Below, piece by piece: positions 1 through 11,700 of a DNA stretch of 64,000 nt. Numbering within the stretch: the first letter of the stretch is position 1; each line of letters begins with the position of its first letter. The notes under the pieces were generated by a model. It saw nothing but the letters and a program-made list of their open reading frames with translations. It was not told where the DNA came from and did not search any database. The stretch comes from Panulirus ornatus (taxonomy: Eukaryota; Arthropoda; Malacostraca; Decapoda; Palinuridae), in NCBI RefSeq assembly GCF_036320965.1, contig NC_092250.1:20538617-20602616 (forward strand). The letters run 5' to 3'. The translations under genes were made by a program, and so were the position numbers.

Positions 1-447
1 AGATTCGTAAGTGCTACATACAAATCCATATATTTTTCTAAGTATTTCTCACACATTCTTCAAAGCAAACACTTGATACACACATTCTCTACCACTTCTA
101 AAACCACACTGCTCTTCCCTAATCTGATGTTCTGTAAATGCCTTCACCCTCCCAGTCAATACCCTCCCATATAATTTCCCAGGAATACTTATCAAACCTA
201 TGCCTCTGTAGTTTGAACACTCACCTATAACCCCTTTGCCTATGTACAATGGCACTATGCATGCATTCTGCCAATCCTCGGGCACTTCACCATGGTCCAT
301 ACTTACATTGAATATCCTTACCAACCAATCAACAACACAGTCACCTCCTTTTTTGATAAATTCCACTGCATGACCATCCAAACCCTCTGCCTTGCCAGAT
401 TTTATCTTCCACAAAGCTTTCACTACCTGCTGTCTCTTTACCAAATA
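1..447 (-). mobile_element. LINE-A fragment (N-terminal RT part)
   Basis: On the minus strand this encodes KALWKIKSGKAEGLDG, FIKKGGDCVVDW, GEVPEDWQNACIVPLY, SNYRGIGLISIPGKLYGR and EEQCGFRSGRECVYQVF, the segment before RT motif A of the LINE-A family. The window edge cuts it. Sequence matching the family stops near 447. Confidence 0.85.
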
Positions 448-822
448 TAGTGCTAATTGGATGGCCTTGATTAGGGTCTCAGCTGCCTGTGCCGTCTCGG
501 CTAATGTAGAAAAAAAGATACAATGGAAAAATTTATTCAAAGTGTAATGTGCAACCATAACAAAAGTTGTATGAGATTGTAAGTTTATTTGTTCTCTCTC
601 ATATTGAAAATGATAGGCACTCAAAACTCAGATGTAAGTTTTCCCTTGTGATGAGATTTAGTATGTTGTTATATGCTGAAAAATGCGCAGAAGTGGTTAC
701 TATTGTTTTAAGGCAAGATCATTTTGATTATTTATGGTTAACTAATCCATGTCTGCTTCAGAAAAAATTTGCTGTTATATCAGTGTGAGCATCAGTATTA
801 CACAGTATTTATAGTGGTAATA
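448..822. other. Intron, nothing recognised
   Basis: AT-rich intron sequence. A short + strand ORF here has no motif I recognise. Confidence 0.5.
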
Positions 823-1621
823 CAGTGAAGTGTTTTAGATATCTGGGAGTGGATCTGTCAGCGGATGGTACCATGGAAGCGGAAGTGGATCATAGGGTGG
901 GGGAGGGGGCGAAAATTTTGGGAGCCTTGAAAAATGTGTGGAAGTCGAGAACATTATCTCGGAAAGCAAAAATGGGTATGTTTGAGGGAATAGTGGTTCC
1001 AACAATGTTGTATGGTTGTGAGGCGTGGGCTATGGATAGAGATGTGCGCAGGAGGATGGATGTGCTGGAAATGAGATGTTTGAGGACAATGTGTGGTGTG
1101 AGGTGGTTTGATCGAGTAAGTAACGTAAGGGTAAGAGAGAGGTGTGGAAATAAAAAGAGCGTGGTTGAGAGAGCAGAAGAGGGTGTTTTGAAATGGTTTG
1201 GGCACATGGAGAGAATGAGTGAGGAGAGATTGACCAAGAGGATATATGTGTCGGAGGTGGAGGGAACGAGGAGAAGAGGGAGACCAAATTGGAGGTGGAA
1301 AGATGGAGTGAAAAAGATTTTGTGTGATCGGGGCCTGAACATGCAGGAGGGTGAAAGGAGGGCAAGAAATAGAGTGAATTGGAGTCATGTGGTATACAGG
1401 GGTTGACGTGCTGTCAGTGGATTGAAGCAAGGCATGTGAAGCGTCTGGGGTAAACCATGGAAAGCTGTGTAGGTATGTATATTTGCGTGTGTGGACGTGT
1501 GTATGTACATGTGTATGGGGGGGGGGGGTTGGGCCATTTCTTTCGTCTGTTTCCTTGCGCTACCTCGCAAACGCGGGAGACAGCGACAAAGTATAAAAAA
1601 AAAAAAAAAAAAAAAAAAAAA
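823..1621 (+). mobile_element. LINE-A, 5'-truncated copy with poly(A)
   Basis: Starts inside the region after the RT motifs (KCFRYLGVDLSADGTMEAEV) and runs through MGMFEGIVVPTMLYGCEAWA, KWFGHMERMSEERLTKRIYV and RGRPNWRWKDGVKKILCDRG to the stop at 1404-1406. The 3' UTR is the short form and ends in the tail core then a run of A (1596-1621). A C-to-R change is visible in the REMCGN stretch (RERCGN). Lacks endonuclease and RT catalytic motifs, so it is a dead copy. Confidence 0.9.
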
Positions 1622-1800
1622 CAGTCCATGTACTATGATTTAAAAGAAATTTGATGATAGTCGCATTAATCTTGGTTTGAATGAGCAAGAAGTTAATTCT
1701 GATGTTAATGCCACCTGGTGTTTTTTGAGTTGCTTATCTTATAGCTCTTCTTTGATTACCTCATATTTCAGGTACAAGACTTTTTCTTTTTCTGATGCAG

Positions 1801-1885
1801 GTTGCTGAGAATATCTTCATCCAGTATGATGCCCCTGAGGAGATTGTTCGCTATGCACTTTCAGCCAAGGTGGCTCCTCTTGAGG
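1801..1885 (+). CDS. Ndg: Nidogen exon: C-terminal strand of G2F domain
   Basis: Residues 1-29 of the window-encoded protein, beginning VAENIFIQYDAPEEIVRYAL. The pattern hydrophobic-x-Y-(x)4-E-x-I/L-R-Y/F-A-L is the closing strand of the nidogen G2F beta-barrel, the part that binds perlecan and collagen IV in characterised nidogens. The acceptor follows a pyrimidine-rich run ending tctgatgcag at 1800. The donor is gtaag at 1886. It enters in phase 0 and leaves in phase 1, which fits the next exon. The rest of the G2F domain must lie upstream. The exon is flanked by LINE-A debris ending at 1621. Confidence 0.85.
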
Positions 1886-2600
1886 GTAAGTTGAAGATTA
1901 TTCTTGCTAATAGCAGTTTCTGCAAGTTTCAGATTTCAGTTAGAAGCTAAAGTCCGAATGGTATGTATGTAATCCTGGTCTTTATTCTCATGAAATGAAA
2001 TATTTTTAAGTAGTCTGGCTAAATTAAAAATCTTTTTGAGTATCCTCACTTCTCCCATGTCATTTTGTGGAAAGAAATAGAGAAAGTGGATAACAAAAAG
2101 CATTATCGGTATGCATTAGCCATTATGAGTTTTTGAAATTTCATAGTTTTATACCTGATATACCTTGTGCAAAATAAGGTTAACATTATTTCAGGTTTAT
2201 ATCTCATTGCTGGTATTCGATCACATTAGGTAATGTGAGGGGTATATATGATCATATTATTAGTTGCCAGTGGATTTTACCTAATTTCCCCGTGGGTTAT
2301 CAGGTCATAATCATGATATGCATTTGTAATGTTAAATATTTTTCCTATTTTCCCATCAGATTTCAACTGACAGATTACCTGCTTTTTCTCTTTATAAGGT
2401 TATTTCTCTCTCCATTGTATATGGCTGCACTGATGTCAGTTGCAAGTTATTCCGGCAGTGTTTAGGATTATATGTTAGCAACCAAGTTCACATTCTGTTT
2501 CACGTTATTTTCAGTTCAATCCAGTTTACATGTGTGATACGTTTTTTGTGCAAGCATTGTTAGCCAGGTTGAAAATTATTATACTGCCTGCTTTTATCGC
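1886..2600. other. Intron, nothing recognised
   Basis: AT-rich intron sequence without a repeat or coding signal I can support. Confidence 0.5.
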
Positions 2601-2900
2601 TTCATCTTTTTGTCTATTTTAAGTCCTTCATGTGTTGACTTTATCCAACTGATTAAGAAACTTGAGGGTTGTGATCAGGTCACCCCTAATTTTTTATTTC
2701 TCCAAGTGGGCAGATTATTAGCCCTAATCTCTCATTGTAAATTAACTTTCTTGATTCAGGTTCTGTCTTGTTGCCCTTCTCTGGACTCTGTTAATGAAAT
2801 CTTTGTTCATCTTTAAATGCAGTGACTGGGCTTGAGAATATAATCCAGTTTTGGTCTAATTTTTGTTGTGAATAGAATAATTAACATTCCGTTATTCATC
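2600..2900 (-). mobile_element. CR1-like LINE relic, C-terminal part
   Basis: The minus strand reads TTKIRPKLDYILKPS, then INRVQRRATR and IRGDLITTLKFLNQLDKVNT across frameshifts. These are the region after the RT of CR1-like LINEs (VRPxLEY, hydrophobic-xxVQRRATK, RGDLIxTFKxL). Strongly decayed. Confidence 0.65.
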
Positions 2901-3060
2901 CCTTTGTTATGAAATTCATGGCAGAATGTATGGGAAATTGTGTACACAGTGAAAGGTTTTTGTACATTTTCATCATATTGATTTTCATCATAAAGGAATA
3001 AACGATAATCAAAATATTGGACAAACATGCAATTCAAGTCATGTATTTCCTATACTTCAG

Positions 3061-3136
3061 AGGTTGACCCCTGTGTGGAGGGACGACAAGAATGTGGACA
3101 GAACAGCCAGTGTGTTGTTGATGGAGACAGTTTCAG
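3061..3136 (+). CDS. Ndg: Nidogen exon: first half of EGF-like domain 1
   Basis: Residues 29-54. It encodes EVDPCVEGRQECGQNSQCVV and a few more residues, giving the first three cysteines of an EGF-like fold (C-x6-C-x5-C). The acceptor is tatacttcag at 3060 and the donor gtgggt at 3137. It starts in phase 1 and ends in phase 2, so the domain is interrupted by an intron of about 5.7 kb just before its fourth cysteine. Most other EGF-like domains here are one exon each, so this split is unusual within the gene. Confidence 0.85.
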
Positions 3137-3570
3137 GTGGGTAATGCCAGCATAAATGTGTCATAAGAATGTAAAGTGGCCATTAGTAAACCAGTTATCA
3201 GTCAAATTTTGAAGCAGAAGTCATACTCTTAGTGATCAGAATTTTAAGCTAACCTTTGCATTATTTTAGAATCAGCAGTGGTGAAAGTTTACATGTTGGC
3301 ATGTGTAATCTCAAACAATGAGATGGGCTCTTGGTATATTTTTCAATTGTTGATTCTTAACCCTTGCAGTGCTATAGGCATTAGTTTACGCTTCTGTAGC
3401 ATGGTGATATTGACATCGATCTACACGTGATTTTCTGCCTGGATCTCTTGGTTGGCCGTAGATGGTAACCCAAACAAATGATGAGTCATTGGAACTACTT
3501 GGAGGCCTCAGTATGCAATGTATAGGTGACATTAGTGGAAGGTTGTGCGTCTTTTCTTGTCAGTTTTTCT
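3137..3570. other. Intron, nothing recognised
   Basis: No coding or repeat signal that I can name. Confidence 0.4.
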
Positions 3571-4019
3571 GGGCCCAACCCACCCACATACGCATGTATA
3601 TGCATACATGTCCTCACATGCAAATATACATACCTATACATCTCAATGTATACATATATATACACACACAGACATATACATATATACACATGTACATAAT
3701 TCATCCTGTCTGCCTTTATTCATTCCCATTGCCACCTCGCCACACATGAAATAACAACCCCCTCCCCCCGCATGTGTGCGAGGTAGCGCTAGGAATAGAC
3801 AACAAAGGCCACATTCGTTCACACTCAGTCTCTAGCTGTCATGTATAATGCACTGAAACCACAGCTCCCTTTCCACATCCAGGCCCCACAGAAATTTCCA
3901 TGGTTTACCCCAGATGCTTCACATCCCCTGGCTCAATCCATTGACAGCACGTCGACCCCGGTATACCACATCGTTCCAATTTACTCTATTCCTTGCACTC
4001 CTTTCACCCTCCTGCATGT
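3571..4019 (-). mobile_element. LINE-A long-form 3' UTR and last codons
   Basis: Complement of the long 3' UTR, with the features ctagctgtcatgtaataatg-like, ggtttaccccagatgcttca and cattgacagcacgtcgaccc, ending in the last codons of the ORF. The terminal tail core is missing. At about 4019 it meets a plus-strand LINE-A piece, an inverted junction. Confidence 0.85.
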
Positions 4020-5028
4020 ATGTAAGAAATACTTAGAAAAGCAAATGGATTTGTATGTAGGATTTATGGATCTGGAGAAGGCATATGATGGAGATGATAG
4101 AGATGCTCTGTGGAAGGTATTAAGAATATATGGTGTGGGGAGCAAGTTGTTAGAAGCAGTGTAAAGTTTTTATCAAGGATATAAGACATGTGAACGTGTA
4201 GGAAGAGAGGAAAGTGATTGGTTCTCACTGAAAGTTGGTTTGCGGCAGGGGTGTATGATGTCTCCATGGTTGTTTAATTTGTTTATGGATGGGGTTTTTA
4301 GGGAGGTGAATGCAAGAGTTTTGGAAAGAGGGACAAGTATGCAGTCTGTTGTGGATGAGAGAGTGTGGGAAGTGAGTCAGTTGTTGTTCGCTAATGATAC
4401 AGCACTGGTGGCTGATTCGTGCAAGAAACTGCAGAAGCTGGTGACTGAGTTTGGTAAAGTGTGTGAAAGAAGAAAGCTGAGAGTAAATGTGAATAAGAGT
4501 AAGGTTATTAGGTACAGTAGGGTTGAGGGACAAGTCAATTGGGAGGTAAGTTTGAATGGAGAAAAACTGGAGGATTGAAGTGTTTTAGATATCTGGGAGT
4601 GGATTTGGCAGCGGATGGAACCATGGAAGTGGAAGTGAATCATAGGGTGCGGGAGGGGGCGAAAATTCTGGGAGCGTTGAAGAATGTGTGGAAGTCGAGA
4701 ACATTATCTCGGAAAGCAAAAATGGGTATGTTTGAAGGAATAGTGGTTCCATCAATGTTATATGATTGCGAGGCGTTGGCTATAGGTAGAGTAGTGCGAA
4801 GGGTGGTGGATGTGCTGGAAATGAGATGTTTGAGGACAATATGTGGTGTGAGGTGGTTTGATCGAGTAAGCAATGTAAGGGTAAGAGAGATGTGTGGTAA
4901 TAAAAAGAGTGTTGTTATTTCATGTGTGGTGGGATGGTGATATGAATGGATAAAGGCAGACAGTATGAATTATGTACATGTATATATATGTATATGTCTG
5001 TGTGTGTGTGTGTATATATGTATATGTC

Positions 5029-5036
<8 letters not shown>
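4019..5036 (+). mobile_element. LINE-A copy, internally deleted
   Basis: Plus-strand RT sequence from KKYLEKQMDLYVGFMDLEKA through RQGCMMSPWLFNLFMDGV to CGNKKSVV, then a jump near 4915 to the 3' UTR (atttcatgtgtggtgggatg). The jump removes the rest of the C-terminal domain; a short gttgtt match at the joint suggests microhomology. Motif C reads FANDTA, so a catalytic aspartate is lost, and several frameshifts are present. Confidence 0.85.

Positions 5037-5117
<81 letters not shown>
5037..5117. repeat. (TA)n microsatellite
   Basis: About 80 bp of TA dinucleotides followed by a T run, at the 3' tail of the minus-strand LINE-A copy that follows. Confidence 0.95.
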
Positions 5118-5125
<8 letters not shown>

Positions 5126-5843
5126 TTTGCTTTGTCACTGTCTCCCGCGTTTGCGAGGTAGCGCAAGGAAACAGACGAAAGAAATGGCCCAACCCACCCC
5201 CATACACATGTATATGCATACGTCCACACACGCAAATATACATACCTACACAGCTTTCCATGGTTTACCCCAGACGCTTCACATGCCCTGATTCAGTCCA
5301 CTGACAGCACGTCAACCCCGGTATACCACATCAATCCAATTCACTCTATTCCTTGCCCTCCTTTCACCCTCCTGCATGTTCAGGCCCCGATCACACAAAA
5401 TCTTTTTCACTCCATCTTTCCACCTCCAATTTGGTCTCCCACTTCTCCTTGTTCCCTCCACCTCTGACACATATATCCTCTTGGTCAATCTTTCCTCACT
5501 CATTCTCTCCATGTGCCCAAACCATTTCAGAACACCCTCTTCTGCTCTCTCAACCACGCTCTTTTTATTTCCACACATCTCTCTTACCCTTACGTTACTC
5601 ACTCGATCAAACCACCTCACACCACACATTGTCCTCAAACATCTCATTTCCAGCACATCCATCCTCCTGCGCACAACTCTATCCATAGCCCATGCCTCGC
5701 AACCATACAACATTGTTGGAACCACTATTCCTTCAAACATACCCATTTTTGCTTTCCGAGATAATGTTCTCGACTTCCACACATTCTTCAAGGCTCCCAG
5801 GATTTTTGCCTACCTCCCCTACCCTATGATGCACTTCCGCTTC
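5118..5843 (-). mobile_element. LINE-A, 5'-truncated copy, short 3' UTR
   Basis: Minus-strand copy with T run, tail core (ctcccgcgtttgcgaggtag) and short 3' UTR. Its ORF piece (5312-5791) runs from KNVWKSRTLSRKAKMGMFEG to VNWIDVVYRG and carries the KILCDRG variant. It is truncated at the other end in EVHHRV-type codons, where it directly abuts (TA)n. No RT catalytic motifs remain. Confidence 0.9.
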
Positions 5844-5844
5844 C

Positions 5845-5932
<88 letters not shown>
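5844..5932. repeat. (TA)n microsatellite
   Basis: About 90 bp of TA between the truncated end of one LINE-A copy and the tail of the next. Confidence 0.95.
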
Positions 5933-5935
<3 letters not shown>

Positions 5936-7134
5936 ATACATTTTGTATTTTACTTTGTCGCTGTCTCTTGCGTTCACGAGGTAGCGCAAGGAAACAGACG
6001 AAAGAATGGCCCAACCCACCCACATACTCATGTATATACTTACATGTCCACACACAAATATACATACCATACATCTCAACGTATACATATATATACACAC
6101 ACACAGACATATACATATATACACATGTACATAATTCATACTGTCTGCTTTTATTCATTCCCATCACCACCCCGCCATACATGAAATAACAACCCCCTCC
6201 CCCTTCATGTGTGCGAGGTAGCACTAGGAGAAGACAACAAAGGCCACATTCTCTAGCTGTCATGTAATAATGCACTGAAACCACATCTCCCTTTCCACAT
6301 CCAGGCCCCACAGAACTTTCCATGGTTTACCCCAGACGCTTTACATGCCCTGGTTCAATCCATTGACAGCACGTTGATCCCGGTATACCACATCGTTACC
6401 ATCCACCCTATTCCTTGCACGCCTTTCACCCTCCTGCATGTTCAGGCCCCGATCACTCAAAATCTTTTTTACTTCATCTTTCCACCTCCAATTTGGTCTC
6501 TCACTTCTCCTCGTTCCCTCCACCTCTGACACATATATCCTCTTGGTCAATCTTTCCTCACTCATTCTCTCCATGTGACCAAACAATTTCAAAACACCCT
6601 CTTCTGCTCTCTCAACCACACTCTTGTTATTACCACACATATCTCTTACCCTTTCATTACTTGATCAAACCACCTCACACCACATATTTTCCTCAAACAT
6701 CTCATTTCCAACAGATCCACCCTCCTCTGTACAGCCCTATATATAGCCCACGTCCTACAACCATATAACATTGTTGGAACTACTATTCCTTCAAACATAC
6801 CCATTTTTGCCCTCCGAGATAACATTCTTACCTTCCAAACATTCCTCAACGCTCCCAGAGCCTTTGCCCCCTCCCCCACCCTGTGACTCACTTCCGCTTC
6901 CATTGTTCCATCCGCTGATAAATCACCCCCAGATAGCTAAAACACTTCACTTCCTCCAGTTTTTCTCCATTCAAACTTTCCTCCCAATTGACTTGTCCCT
7001 CAACCCTACTGAAGCTAATAACCTTGCTCTTATTCATACTTACTCTCAGCTTTCTTCTTTCACACACTTTACCAAACCCAGTCACCAGCTTCTGCAGTTT
7101 CTCACCTGACTCAGCCACCAGCGCTGTATCATCA
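5933..7134 (-). mobile_element. LINE-A copy, long 3' UTR
   Basis: Minus-strand copy with tail core, full long 3' UTR (about 5940-6400), the KILSDRG variant, and C-terminal domain back to LVAESGEKLQKLVTGFGKV just after RT motif C. It is broken by frameshifts. At 7134 it joins another minus-strand copy that starts inside the C-terminal domain, with no tail between them. Confidence 0.85.
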
Positions 7135-8640
7135 GCCCCGATCGTTCAAAATCTTTTACACTCCATCCTTCCACCTCCAATTTTGTTTCCTGCTTCTCCT
7201 CGTTCCCTCCACCTCTGATACATATATCATCTTTATCAATCTTTCGTCACTCATTCTCTCCATGTGACCAAACCATTTCAATACACCCTCTTCTGCTCTC
7301 TCAACCACACTCTTTTTATTACCACACATCTCCCTTACCCTTTCATTACTTACTCGATGAAACCACCTCTCGCCGCATATTGTCCTCAAACATTTCATTT
7401 CCAACACATCCAACCTCCTCCGCACAATTCTATCTATAGCCTATGCCTCACAACCATATAACATTGTTGGAACCCTGTTCCTTCAAACATACCCATTTTT
7501 GCTCTCCGAGATAACATTCTTCCTTTCCAAACACTCTTCAGTGCTCGCAGAACCTTTGCCCCCTTCCCAGCCCTGTGACTCTCTTCCACCTCCATTGTTC
7601 CATCCGCTGCTAAATCCACTCCTAGATATCTAAAACACTTCACTTCCTCTAGTTTTTCTCCATTCAAACTTACCCCCCAATTAACTTGTTCCTCAACCCT
7701 ACTGAACCTAATAACCTTGCTCTTATTCACATTTACTCTCAGCTTTCTTCTCTCACACACTTTACGAAACTCAGTCACCAGCTTCTGCAGTTTCTCACCC
7801 GAATCAGCCACCAGCACTTTATGATCAGTGAACAACAACTGAATCACATCTCAAGCCCTCTCATCCACAACAGACTGCATACTTGCCCCCCTCTCCAAAA
7901 CTCTTGCATTCACTTCCATAATCACTCCATCCATAAACAAATTAAACAATCATGGAGACATCACACACCCCTGCTGCAAACAGACATTCATTGGGAACCA
8001 ATCACTTTCCTCTCTTCCTACTTGTATACATGCCTTACATCCTTGGTAAAAGCTTTTCACTGCTTCTAGCAACTTATCTCCCACACCATATACTCTCAAT
8101 CTCTACCACAACGTATGTCTATCAACCCTATCATATGCCTTCTCCAGATCCATAAATGCTACATGCAAATCCATCTTTTCTCTTAGAATTTCTCAAAAAC
8201 ATTCTTCAAAGCAAACACCTGATCCACACATCCTCTACCACTTCTGAAACCACACTGCTCTTCCCCAATCTGATGCTCTGTACATGCCTTCACCCTCTCA
8301 GTCAATACCCTCCCATATAATTTCCCAAGAATACTCAACAAACTTATACCTCTGTAATTTGAACACTCACCTTTATCCCCATTGCCTTTGTACATTGGCA
8401 CTGTGCATGCATTCCACCAATCCTCAGGCACTTCACCATGAACCATACATACACTGAATATCTTTACCAACCAGTCAACAACACCGTCACCCCCTTTTTG
8501 ATAAATTCCTGTCATACCATCCAAACCTGCAGCCTTGCCGGCTTTCATCTTCTGCAAAGCTTTCACTACATCTTCTCTGTTTTCCCTCTCACTTCGCACA
8601 CCACCTCGACCAAAACACCCTATATCTGCCACTCTATTAC
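7135..8640 (-). mobile_element. LINE-A copy lacking its 3' UTR
   Basis: Starts in the WRWKDGVKKI codons and runs back through KWFGHMERMSDERLIKMIYV, the RT region and KALQKMKAGKAAGLDGMTGI to VADIGCFGRGGVRSERE (end near 8640). Frameshifts and stops interrupt it; motif C reads FTDHKV, so the catalytic pair is lost. Confidence 0.85.
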
Positions 8641-8872
8641 TTGTATATTGCTTAATCTTTTTGGTTGAAGATTGTCAGCTTCTAGGACACTTCCTGCAAA
8701 TGAATTATTTAGGGAAAGGGCCAAACCACTTCTGTAGTTCAATATTGATTTAAAGTATTTAATATGAACTGATGGAAATGGTATACTAATGGAAAATATA
8801 ATATCATTGTAATTTAAGCTAACTAAATATTTTAAGTCCAGTACAATTAGATGTTCCATTTCATCCTTACAG

Positions 8873-9060
8873 ATGTGTGTGTGAGAGAGGATATGTGGAG
8901 GTGTATGATTCAACACTGAATGAGGAGATTTGTCTGGATATGAACGAATGTGACACCGGACGAGACAACTGCCACTTAGATGCCAACTGTGTTAATACCC
9001 CTGGCAGCTTTACTTGCTCATGTAAGCCAGGCTTCACTGGAGATGGGGTCACCTGTGAGA
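8873..9060 (+). CDS. Ndg: Nidogen exon: end of EGF 1 plus calcium-binding EGF 2
   Basis: Residues 54-117. The first part (CVCERGYVEVYDSTLNEEIC) completes EGF-like domain 1. The second part is a full EGF domain of calcium-binding type. It opens with the D-x-N-E-C signature (DMNEC) and carries C-x-N-x4-F-x-C-x-C (CVNTPGSFTCSC), the consensus for beta-hydroxylation of Asn/Asp in cbEGF domains, then the nidogen-typical GFTGDGVTC. The acceptor is ccttacag at 8872 and the donor gtgagt at 9061; phases are 2 and 1. It is the only exon in the window holding one and a half EGF domains. Confidence 0.9.
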
Positions 9061-9309
9061 GTGAGTTATAAGTGTAGTTATAATGTTCCTGTTGTATATT
9101 TGCAATGTTAAGATTTCTGTAGATTAATGTATATAATATCTATTTAAGAGACTTGAGGAATGATACCGTAATCCACCATATTATCATTAAACAATGAATA
9201 TCTTATAAAGACATTTTCTCATTTGAAGTAACCAGTTTTCAGTGTGAATCCATATATTCTTGTGTTGATCCTCTGTGATAAGTTGATAACGCTGTCATTT
9301 TCAGTTTTT
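9061..9309. other. Intron, nothing recognised
   Basis: Short AT-rich intron stretch between the EGF 2 exon and repeat S1. Confidence 0.4.
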
Positions 9310-9310
9310 T

Positions 9311-9538
9311 TTTTATACATATTTGCCATTTCCCACATTAGTGAGGTAGTGTCAAGAACAGATGACTGAGCCTCAGGGGGGAAAATCCTAATTTGGCCCC
9401 CTTCTCTGTTTTTTCTTTTGGAAAGGTAAGACAGGAGGGGAGGATTTCCAGCCCCCCACTTCAGCCCTTTTATTCATCTTCTGTGACACACAGGAAATAC
9501 GTAGGCAGTATTCTTTCTCCCCTATCCCCAGGGATAAC
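9311..9538 (+). repeat. Interspersed repeat S1, copy 1
   Basis: About 225 bp from tttgccatttcccacattag to cccctatccccagggataac. Two other copies are at 51938-52160 and 62440-62662. Its first 40 bases resemble the complement of the LINE-A tail core. No ORF of interest; probably a SINE-like or tail-derived element. Confidence 0.75.
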
Positions 9539-9559
9539 TGTTATCTGTATAGTTTATTT

Positions 9560-9791
9560 TTCGTTTATGATTACCCCAGGCCCATTTTCTATGAAAGAGT
9601 CCTGGTATTACCCAGGGTCTCTTTCCAAAAGTTCCTGTAACCCAAGGCTGTGCTACTTCCATTAGCAGGGAAATGTAATCTCCTTTGGAGTGAGAAGTTC
9701 TTTGATGAGACTTTACTCCAAATGATAGAGCCTCAGTGAGGGGTGACTTTTCACTTGTGGAACCTAGAGCAGGCTGAGTCCAATAACACTT
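9560..9791 (+). repeat. Interspersed repeat S2, copy 1
   Basis: About 230 bp from gtttatgattaccccaggcc to gagtccaataacac. A second copy is at 25763-25995. It directly follows S1 here but stands alone in the other place, so the two are separate or separable modules. Confidence 0.75.
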
Positions 9792-11039
9792 CATTGTCAT
9801 ACACTGCTAAACAAATGATTGTGCTATATAATTTTCTTTTGTACATTTTAACTTGCTTGTACTATCTAATGCTATATCTCTCTTCTACATCCTTGGCTGT
9901 ATGGTAGGAAGGCTCATTCAGGACAACTTCCTTACACCAAAATCTGAGCACGTTTCTAGATATTCCTACAATATGCTTCCGTGCGATATGTTCTCACCTA
10001 ACTTTAAGTTTTCCTCCACATTAATTCTCACCCTCCTCACCTAATTAATGTAGTTTAGTCATTCCCATTTTACTCTCATGTCATGTCAGTATACCATGAA
10101 ATAAGGTATCACCGTATCAGCTTCTCTCTTTATAATGCTGGGTATCCCTCTGATGCGTTCAGTTCTCAGTCTGTCATTTCACCTGTGGCCACATCTGCTT
10201 CCAAGAAAACTGACCTTTAAACAGCAGGCATGTCTAAATATGCCTTTTGGAGGATGCTCAAACTAAATGTAATTTTTTACTGTTTAAAATGATAGGTTAT
10301 AATTCACGAATACCAAAGAATACACAGAGAATCATGTTGTTACCTTTGTTTTGGTAGGATTTGCTGCTAAGTGAGTGCCTGGATGAGGCTGGAATGGTAA
10401 GTTTGACAGCCCTTGATAAGACAGGAAGATATAGAGAACATTTTTCCCTTTTTGTTGAGCTTTTTTCTTGCATGTATTCATATTTCAAACATGCATAGTG
10501 TTGGTGGTAAATAAAACTAATGTACTCAGAAATAGTAGACCTTTTCTTACCATCATGCAGGGTAAGAGAGATATTTGGCAAGTATGGGGAGAATGTTGAA
10601 GGATTTGTTTCTTTCTTTGTAATGTACACTCTACTTTGATTTTATACACACCCTTATCTCACAGACAGGCACTTCCATGGTGATAAACAACAGGAATATA
10701 AGTAGATATATAACTCCTTTCATACTACATGTAAGTGTGAGTACAACAAGTAGTTGGTATGTGTGGGAAGGATATTGGAGGTGTCTTTTTATTTAGAATC
10801 ATTCTAGCTCTCTACCTGTTGTCTGTTACCAAGTAATGATTCTGAACCTTGAAAGGTGGTCTTCATCGGTACCTTTGAATCTTCCTTTGATCCTGAGATT
10901 CCTTCATTATGATTTGAGGCTGCTAGGTCGCTTATTTTGAATGAGTGCAGTGGACTAAGTGTAATGTATAATGCTAGTGCAATCTTTGGTGGCCTTATAC
11001 AGCTTCCAAGATCAATGTGCATTAGGTTAAAACTTGACC
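9792..11039. other. Intron, nothing recognised
   Basis: Over 1.2 kb of AT-rich sequence. I see no exon with compatible phase and no repeat I can name. Confidence 0.4.
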
Positions 11040-11700
11040 AAGACTCTGAAGTGATTCAGAAAGCTGAAGGCTGTACTTAGGTCACTCCAACTCTTCTTTC
11101 CTACATGGTGGATGGGCAAATTCGTAGCCTTCAGCCTCTTACCGTTGCTTATCTCTGGACTCTCGGTGAAATCTCTATGCTTCTTTAACTGTTGCAACCA
11201 CCTCTAGAATTTTATTCCAGTTGTAGTCTGTGTTGGGAATTGTTTACTGAACATTTCCCTATCAAAGTAATTAAAAGCAGTTCTAATATATGGCAACAGA
11301 CAGGTTGCTTCCTTAAACATTTCTTCCAATATGAAACTGTAGCAATGGGTTAGATACAGAAATTATTTTTAGGTCTCTTAAATGTATGGATTTCTTTAGC
11401 AATATGGTAAGTTTGTTAAAGTTTTTTTTCATTTTGTTCCATCCTTATTAATTTACATTTACTCAGGATGAATTTCACCAACCATTCATGATACCAACTT
11501 TGGAGTTTGTTTAAGCTGATGCAAATATCATTAGTCCTTTCAACTCGTATAACCATAGCATAATCCATAAACAGGGTCAGGTAAGAAACTTTCCACTAGG
11601 TAACTCATTAATTATTATACCAAGGATAGTATTACTACCTAAGACTGAGTCTTGCAGCACACCACAGAGACCAAAGCCTGTTTTGAGATGCTCCTGGAAT
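11040..11700 (-). mobile_element. CR1-like LINE relic, RT part
   Basis: The minus strand reads CGVLQDSVLGS and IINELPSGKFLT, matching RT motif B (SGVPQGSVLGP...INDLP). MDYAMVIRV follows, at the position of the catalytic F-(A/V)-D-D box, then LNKLQSWYHEWLVKFILSKC, the segment after motif C. Frameshifts and stops throughout; dead. Confidence 0.7.

Noticed and set aside
823..1621. Target-site duplication of acag around the LINE-A copy
   Set aside because: Four bases next to an A run are too ambiguous to call.
4915..5304. Long frames across the (TA)n tract on both strands (poly Tyr-Ile)
   Set aside because: They are the trivial translation of TA repeats; the same holds at 5844, 52162, 54742, 56285 and 60401.
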